DNA from: Acanthamoeba lenticulata
Taxonomy: Eukaryota > Discosea > Longamoebia > Acanthamoebidae
NCBI GenBank assembly: GCA_002179805.1
Contig: NAVB01002218.1
Location: 1-11,301 of the forward strand
Length of the DNA: 11,301 bases
Direction: 5' to 3'
Shown: piece by piece, positions 6,743 to 11,301 of the stretch
Numbering within the stretch: the first letter of the stretch is position 1
Layout: every line of letters begins with the position of its first letter
The notes under the pieces: generated by a model
What the model saw: the letters and a program-made list of their open reading frames with translations, nothing else
Told to the model about the DNA's origin: nothing
The model's database searches: none
Translations under genes and position numbers: made by a program

Positions 6743-8559
6743 TTAGCCGCCGCCCCAGGCCATGACGATGTAGACGACCGAGCCATCGCGGATGTTGTAG
6801 TCGGCCACCGTCCGGCGGTCGTCAAGCACCTGATGGTAGAAGAGCTGCACCGTGTAGGGCACCATGCCCGTCTTGGCGTCAAGCAGCTCCTTCATCTGCC
6901 AGATGGTCATCGTGGGCTCTACGCCCTCGATAGCAGTCATCTTGCCGGCCAGGTTCTTGATGTAAACCTTGCCACCCAGACGAAGCTGCTCGTCGCGCGC
7001 CTTCTTCTCCTTGCGCGCGAGCTTCTGCAGCTGGTTGCGCTCGATGATGCGGCTGTACTCCTCGATAATCTCTCGCAACTCCCACGGCAGCCGATCCACC
7101 ATCGACTCGTCGAATCGCTTGTAGACTTCTGGCACGCCCTCCTTCCGCTTCTTGAGCTCCTTCCCGTGCTCTCTCTGACGCGGCGTTCGGTGGACTCGCG
7201 TGGTCCCCGCCTCGTCGTGGTCCGACTCGAGCGCGTCGTCGCTGCTGTCGTCGTCCTCTTCCTTCTTGTCCTCTTCTTCCTGCTCTGCCTCAACCTCGTC
7301 CATCACACGCTCCTCCCAGCCGTCCTTGTGCTCGTCTTCGTCGTGCTGATGGTTCTGCTGCAGCATGCGGCGCAGCTTGGCCTTCTTGGACTGCTTGATC
7401 CAGTCAAAGATCTGCGTGAAGCAAATATTCTTCAAGCTGTTGTAGCCCACGCCATCGGGCGCAAGACCGTCCAGTCGGTCGTAGTAGATGCCTCGCACGA
7501 CGCCACCCCGTTTCGACTTCTCGACGTTCTCGGCAAACAACTCAGGGTGGTCCAGCAGTTCGTTGCCTGCCGCGGAGACGAAAGCAACATCAACGTTAAA
7601 CAACAGCGTCAACACGTTGATGGAGAAGAAAGCCACAAGACGTACCAACATCCTTGACAAAGGGCTTGCTGGGTGAGGGCTGTGCCAGGAGCTGCTCCAG
7701 CTCGATGATGATGGATTCAAAATTGAGGACGGGCATCCACTCGTTGATGAGACCGAGGCACACACGGCCGTTGAGATCAATGCTTGGGTGATAGATTCGC
7801 TTGAGACACTGCACACCCAACATACAAGAACGTTGCTGGTAAGCGCCAGCCGAGGGCGAGGGCAATGAGCGAGAGGGAGGGGCGAGCATACGGTCAGCTT
7901 GGGCGGGTCATTGGGGTAGGTCTTGGGAATATCAAAACGGAAGGGCACCGAAACGTGCTTCCACGGACCACCAAGTGGCGTGATGATCACTTTGAGGGCC
8001 TGCAAGAAGGGGAGGGTAAGAAGGGGAGCAACGGTTCAGCTTGAGCGTGCACACCTGAGCAACAGATGTGTAACCGAGAAATGGATTGAGGAATTGTGGA
8101 GGAAGCATGGAGTACCTTGATGTCAAGGTCCAAATCATCGTCGCTGTCGCTCTCATCGCTGCTCTCTTCCATGAGACGAGAAGACTCATGGGGATGGCTC
8201 AAAATGTGCCTGGCCCGCTCGATGCGGCGCCTCTCGTGCTTCTCCTCCCGCGTCTCGAAGATGCACTTAATGCGCACAGTGGGGAAGTGTGGAATGTCCA
8301 GGATATCCTTGAAGATGCGGGACAGAAGAGCATTCGTCATCCCCCCTCGCTTCGACTTGAGATTGCGAAGGCAAATGGCCTTGTTTGTGCGATTGGCGGG
8401 AAGTTGCACGCCGTAGGAAGGGCTCGTTGTAGTGGTGGACGACGAACTCTCATCAATGACTTTCATTTTCTTCTTCGGCTCATCTCGCGCCTTCGTTCTG
8501 CCCGCCAACCGGGCCCGCACGCCAGCTGCGGTAGGCGTAACCGTTCTCCTCTGCTCCAT
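6743..8559 (-). CDS. E2 conjugating enzyme (UBC12/UBE2M-like) fused to a C-terminal NEDD8/ubiquitin-like domain
   Basis: Four exons (8559-8116, 7999-7892, 7808-7646, 7566-6743) give 512 residues; all junctions keep phase. The E2 fold spans about 74-270. It shows PFRFDIPKTYPNDPPKLT, then YHPSIDLNGRVCLGLINEW with catalytic Cys201, and ends LFAENVEKSKRGGVVRGIYY, aligning with UBC12 without gaps after the splice joins. The usual HPN Asn is Ser193. A charged insertion of about 40 residues (104-145) sits between the first strands. The linker 271-437 is acidic, then lysine-rich helical. Residues 438-512 are ubiquitin-like: KVYIKNLAGK, VEPTMTIWQMKELLDAKTG, RTVADYNIRDGSVVYIVMA, ending AWGGG then TAA. 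The final glycines align with Gly75-Gly76, and Ala replaces Arg72 as in NEDD8. A free Gly-Gly end needs no processing. The start is the first ATG of the frame (MEQRRTVTP). Probable role: neddylation-type conjugation; the fusion's mechanism is inference. Confidence 0.88.
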
Positions 8560-8584
8560 ATCGCGTTTGTGTGTGGGACGGGCT

Positions 8585-8604
8585 TGTGTGTGTGTGTGTG
8601 TGTG
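8585..8604. repeat. (TG)10 microsatellite
   Basis: Ten perfect TG units, read as (CA)10 on the coding strand, 25 bases upstream of the ATG of the E2-Ubl fusion gene, so in its promoter or 5' UTR. Confidence 0.95.
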
Positions 8605-8718
8605 GGGCAGAAGACAATGCGGTGGCGTGCTTACTGACCAGTTGAGATTAAAACAAGACTACAACTTCGCACGCCATTACGCCACCCACGCGTTGTTCAG
8701 GCGAAGAAGGGCCGGCAT

Positions 8719-8767
8719 CGGCGATTCGAAAAATACCGGGATTGCTGGGATCCAGCCCGAATCGCCG
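8719..8767. repeat. 10-bp inverted repeat with nested hairpin
   Basis: CGGCGATTCG (8719-8728) and its exact reverse complement CGAATCGCCG (8758-8767) flank a 29-nt interval. Within it, CTGG-GAT-CCAG (8745-8755) can form a second small stem. It is intergenic, and I recognise no RNA family. Confidence 0.6.
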
Positions 8768-8946
8768 CGACCAAGGGGCGGAGTTGAACTTGTTGCGTCG
8801 ACACTTAAAGGTTGGGCTGACTGGATCATGCAAGTTGTTCGCACCTCCAACGCTCAAAGGTCTTTTGGCTGATCACGTCACTCTTTCTTTTACAATCACT
8901 TTTTTTTACGCTCCTTGCCCGTGACACGGTTAGACGAGGAAGAGGC

Positions 8947-9691
8947 CTAAGATGAAGATGAAGAAGCAGACGCGACTCGGGGTGGGAGCACTCGCCGCTT
9001 GAGCTGGGCGCCCTCAAAGACGCCCTGGTCATAATACGGCGGCCTCGGGGGCGCGGCTTCGGCGGTAGCTGTGGCCTTCTTTCTGCTCACGCGCTCCATC
9101 CAGCGCTGGTGGTCGGGCGCAGTCAGGTTGGGGGGCAGCAAGCTGGGAAGAACATGTGCACACCTTTACACGCACGCGCGTGCCCATGGTCATCCTGTCC
9201 AGCGTGGGTTGAGCGCGCTCATACAAACGCTTCATTCGTGTGTCTTCACCAGGCGAAGCCTCTTGTGGTGTGGCCGGTGGCGTCTGGCGAACCTTGACCT
9301 GGCGAGGGGATTGAGTAATGCTCGATTGCAATGGCGTGCCAAGCGCAGGCGTGCAGCACCTGGGGCGGCGGCACATGCAGGGGTACGTCGGCAGGTGTCT
9401 GCTGTCGCATGAGGTATCGCACCTGCAACCAAGCGCGAGGTTAGGCCAATACGCCGCATACGTTGCACCTCAGCACATGCTGCAACGCAAGGGAAGCAAT
9501 ACAGTGTAAAATGTGAGTGCCCCAGCAGTGAACGCAGCAACTACTGACCAGCCGATCGAAAATCGAGACAAGAGAGGCGCGATTTGGGAGGGGACTCGAG
9601 TGCTGGCATGCGGCTCCTGACCGCGAATTTGTTGCTCATGAGAAGTACTCCGCAAGTGGCCCCCCTCGTTCTCAGGCGTGTGTGAACTCAT
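8947..9691 (-). CDS. Small single-pass membrane protein, unknown function (four exons)
   Basis: Proposed exons are 9691-9503, 9422-9360, 9298-9225 and 9142-8947, giving 173 residues. Introns are 80, 61 and 82 bp with donors GTATTG, GTGCTG and GTATGA and pyrimidine-rich CAG acceptors; phases agree throughout. A hydrophobic stretch at residues 45-63 (SIGWSVVAAFTAGALTFYT) is followed across the first splice by the basic VRYLMRQQ, a good single transmembrane helix with a positive flank. The C-terminal part (LLPPNLTAPDHQRWMERVSR, then RPPYYDQGVFEGAQLKRR) has strong GC-ending codon use and is clearly coding; it ends in a Ser run and TAG. Exon 1 is less certain: its codon use is neutral and the opposite strand there is also open. 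No family is recognised. The size and topology would suit a mitochondrial inner-membrane protein, but that is a guess. Confidence 0.6.
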
Positions 9692-9791
9692 GATTCAGAC
9701 AAAGTGTCGTTTTTTAATAAATAAATCGTTGTTGTGTTTATTGCAGCGCCGTGATGGCGTCAAGGGCACTGTTCTCACTTTTGTGGAGCAG

Positions 9792-9958
9792 GTCAGCAGC
9801 CAGTGGCGCGGCCACCAGCAGCGGCGCCCATGCAGCAACCGCAACAGCCGCAGTCGTTCGTGCCTGTAAATATGATGAACCCTGCACAACAGATGCAGTA
9901 CTACCAGATGCAACATCAGTACCAGCAGCAACAGAACCAGCAGCCACCAGGCATGTAG
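9792..9958 (+). CDS. Q-rich C-terminal exon of an unresolved small gene
   Basis: The frame ending at TAG 9956-9958 reads QQPVARPPAAAPMQQPQQPQ, then SFVPVNMMNPAQQMQYYQMQ, then a QQQQNQQPPGM end. This Gln/Tyr/Met/Asn mix is prion-like and typical of a genuine disordered tail. It starts after a TTCTCACTTTTGTGGAGCAG-type acceptor and needs a phase-1 upstream exon. One consistent model uses ATG 9638 (MRSTPQVAPLVLRR) spliced at 9677|9678 (GTGTGT) to 9792, giving 68 residues, but that first exon lies antisense to exon 1 of the membrane-protein gene. An alternative acceptor at 9746 opens a short different frame (RRDGVKGTVLTFVEQ) that cannot join the Q-rich frame. An AATAAA at 10038 supports a real plus-strand 3' end. 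Exon likely; gene structure unresolved. Confidence 0.5.
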
Positions 9959-10037
9959 TGCCCCGTTGCGTACCAGAAGGAGAAGCCCTGAGAACTGGTG
10001 GTGGCAAGGTCGTGTGTCGCCGTCTCGAGCTGTCGAC

Positions 10038-10043
10038 AATAAA
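10038..10043 (+). terminator. AATAAA poly(A) signal of the Q-rich exon gene
   Basis: AATAAA 79 nt after the TAG at 9956-9958, on the same strand. It is followed 10 nt later by a TATA-like GATAAAAA that probably belongs to the heat-shock-factor gene. Confidence 0.5.
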
Positions 10044-10053
10044 CAACAGTTGC

Positions 10054-10061
10054 GATAAAAA
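10054..10061 (+). promoter_or_regulatory. TATA-like element of the HSF gene
   Basis: GATAAAAA lies 65 nt upstream of the HSF ATG at 10127. It is the only TATA-like A/T block between the previous stop and the ATG. No canonical alternating nGAAn heat-shock element was seen nearby. Confidence 0.3.
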
Positions 10062-10126
10062 GATCGAAATTGGCTCTTGCCCACCAACATTTTTTCCATT
10101 TGATATTGCCGCACGCTGCAGGAGCA

Positions 10127-11301
10127 ATGCAGAGGACCAGCCCCTCGACGTCTAGCCATGCGATCGCGCCAGGGGCGTCTCTGAAAAAGAAGAAATTGCC
10201 CCCATTTGTTACGAAATTGTACGAGATGGTGGAAGATCCGAGCACCAACCACATCATCAGTTGGGGTTCCTTGCCCACGCAAGATTCATTTGTTGTGCAT
10301 CGGGTGGAGGACTTCACGACCGACATATTACCGTTCTTCTTCAAGCACAGCAACTTTTGCAGCTTCATTCGGCAGGTGAATACCTACGGCTTCACCAAGA
10401 CCAGCCCCGAAACTTGGGAATTCCAGAATCCCTTCTTCGCCAGAGGTACCTTGCACGTTCTTCTCGTAGTCAAGTCTTTGTTTTAATGCAGCTAACTGTT
10501 GGGTCCAGGCCGCCCAGAGCTGCTGGAGCGAATTGAACGACGCACATCTGTCAAGCGGGCGGGAAAGGAGGAGCATGGCGAAGAGGACCAGCACAGGCTG
10601 CAGAAGCTGAGTAAAACGGCCGAGCAGGTCGAGCAGCTGACGCGCGAGAACCGCAAGCTTGCCGAAGAGCTGGGCAAGGCCCAGCAGGAGAGCGTGATGA
10701 ACGAGCAACTGGTGAAACAGTTCTTGCTCGAGCTCAAGGCCTCCAAGCAGCGCCAGCGCGAGATGCAGGAGCGCGAGGAGAAGCTGCTCAGCATGATTCG
10801 CGAGATGGTCGGCAATACCGCTACCAGCAGCGGCGCCCAGGCGGCAGCCTCTGGCATTCAGCAGGTTCATCATCATCATCATCCTCAGCAGTCGTCGCAG
10901 CTGTCCGGCCCCCGGATCCAGATGCCTGCGGCGACGGTGGATCACCGCCACATCCCCGTGAGCGTGCTCGACCTCGCCGCCGAGATGGACGAGTTTGACC
11001 TCGACGCCTACATGCTCAAGCTGGGCCTCTCCGCTGCCGACCAGCAGCAACATCAACAACAGCAGCAACAGCAGCACCATCATCAGCAACCGCCGGCGTC
11101 ACCGCAGCTGAGCTATAATCACCCGCCGTCGCCCTTCCAGGTGCCGCAATACGCGACGCCGCCGTCCACCCCGCCGCAGACCGCCACCTCAGCGTCGTCC
11201 CCCTTCCAGCTGCCGCCGAGCACCCCGCCTCAGTCCCCCTTCCAGTCTGGGGCGTGGAGCGCCGCGCCGGCCTCGCCCTCTTACTTCTTCGCCCCCGACA
11301 A
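10127..11301 (+). CDS. HSF: Heat-shock transcription factor (3' end outside window)
   Basis: Trimeric transcription factor that binds heat-shock elements in the nucleus. Exons are 10127-10445 and 10509 to the window end, about 370 residues so far; the 63-bp intron (10446-10508, GTACCT...TCCAG, phase 1) rejoins NPFFARG to RPELLERIERR. The start is the first ATG (MQRTSPSTSS); the frame upstream has no other ATG. The HSF DNA-binding domain covers about 24-115: PPFVTKLYEMVEDPSTNHII, SWG, then FFFKHSNFCSFIRQVNTYGF, which contains the recognition helix. A coiled coil rich in Leu/Glu/Lys heptads, the HR-A/B trimerisation region, follows at about 130-195. Beyond it come a His5 run, the acidic-hydrophobic LAAEMDEFDLDAYMLKLGL (possible activation motif), a Gln/His tract, and a Pro-rich tail repeating SPFQ and PPSTPPQ. 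The window cuts the gene at its last codon. Only one HSF-type gene is visible. Confidence 0.95.
11042..11096 (+). repeat. Gln/His CAG-CAA-CAT tract in HSF
   Basis: In-frame run of CAG, CAA, CAC and CAT codons after the LDAYMLKLGL segment, giving a mostly poly-Gln stretch interrupted by His. Mixed codons argue against recent slippage. Confidence 0.85.

Larger units (their letters stand above)
8560..8946. other. Intergenic spacer between the E2-Ubl gene and the membrane-protein gene
   Basis: 387 bases holding the upstream region of the E2-Ubl gene and the 3' flank of the next minus-strand gene. It contains a (TG)10 run and a 10-bp inverted repeat. I found no tRNA (no usable T-arm or D-arm), no 5S rRNA and no convincing coding frame. 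Confidence 0.6.

Noticed and set aside
6728..7657. 309-codon plus-strand open frame
   Set aside because: Antisense of the E2-Ubl last exon; Leu/Val/His-rich shadow of the acidic linker and crosses a real intron.
8640..8940. Possible tRNA or 5S rRNA between the E2-Ubl and membrane-protein genes
   Set aside because: A GTTCAACTC stretch on the minus strand lacks a pairing T-stem, and no acceptor or D-arm fits; 5S consensus blocks are absent.
9746..9791. Short exon RRDGVKGTVLTFVEQ after TTTATTGCAG
   Set aside because: It is out of frame with the Q-rich exon and leaves no room for an intron between them; treated as intron 3' sequence unless transcripts show otherwise.
9751..10155. Plus-strand frame MASRALFSLLWSRSAASGA resembling a mitochondrial targeting peptide
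   Set aside because: Its Ser/Ala-rich part is the frame shadow of the CAG/CCN codons of the Q-rich exon, it reads through an AATAAA, and the rest looks non-coding.
1..11301. CRISPR array, insertion sequence, bacterial operon or viral gene
   Set aside because: No spaced direct repeats, transposase or viral hallmark gene; introns throughout show a eukaryotic nuclear locus.

Overview
This is a GC-rich, compact eukaryotic nuclear window. It carries spliced protein genes on both strands, short GT-AG introns (mostly 57-116 bp, one of only 39 bp), very short intergenic spacers, and many Ser/Gln/acidic low-complexity tracts. The gene content (HMG-CoA lyase, XRCC2, an E2 enzyme, a heat-shock factor) and this architecture best fit a free-living amoeba of the Acanthamoeba type. 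That assignment is inference; no rRNA marker is present. All exon structures below were read by eye from reading frame, phase and splice signals, without transcript data.

Layout: (1) 1-981 (+), the 3' part of a hydroxymethylglutaryl-CoA lyase gene whose final intron is unusually long and AT-rich. (2) 1075-3754 (+), a six-exon gene for a LisH-domain nuclear-type protein with an AT-hook-like motif, basic NLS-like motif and acidic tail; its architecture recalls NPAT, the histone-locus factor. (3) 4075-4545 (-), a small acidic disordered protein, convergent with gene 2. (4) 4780-6459 (-), an XRCC2-type RAD51 paralog with 4-5 exons. (5) 6743-8559 (-), a four-exon gene fusing a UBC12-like (NEDD8-type) E2 to a C-terminal ubiquitin/NEDD8-like domain that ends exactly at Gly-Gly. 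(6) 8947-9691 (-), a four-exon small single-pass membrane protein of unknown function. (7) 9638/9792-9958 (+), the Q-rich terminal exon of an unresolved gene. (8) 10127-11301 (+), the 5' part of a heat-shock transcription factor gene that runs off the window.

There is no operon logic here. Two pairs of neighbours (genes 5/4 and 7/8) are packed so tightly that the poly(A) signal of one and the TATA-like element of the next nearly touch. The most striking item is the E2-Ubl fusion. Its E2 half most resembles the NEDD8 E2, and its Ubl half carries Ala at the position (72) that separates NEDD8 from ubiquitin. An enzyme and its candidate modifier are therefore in one polypeptide.
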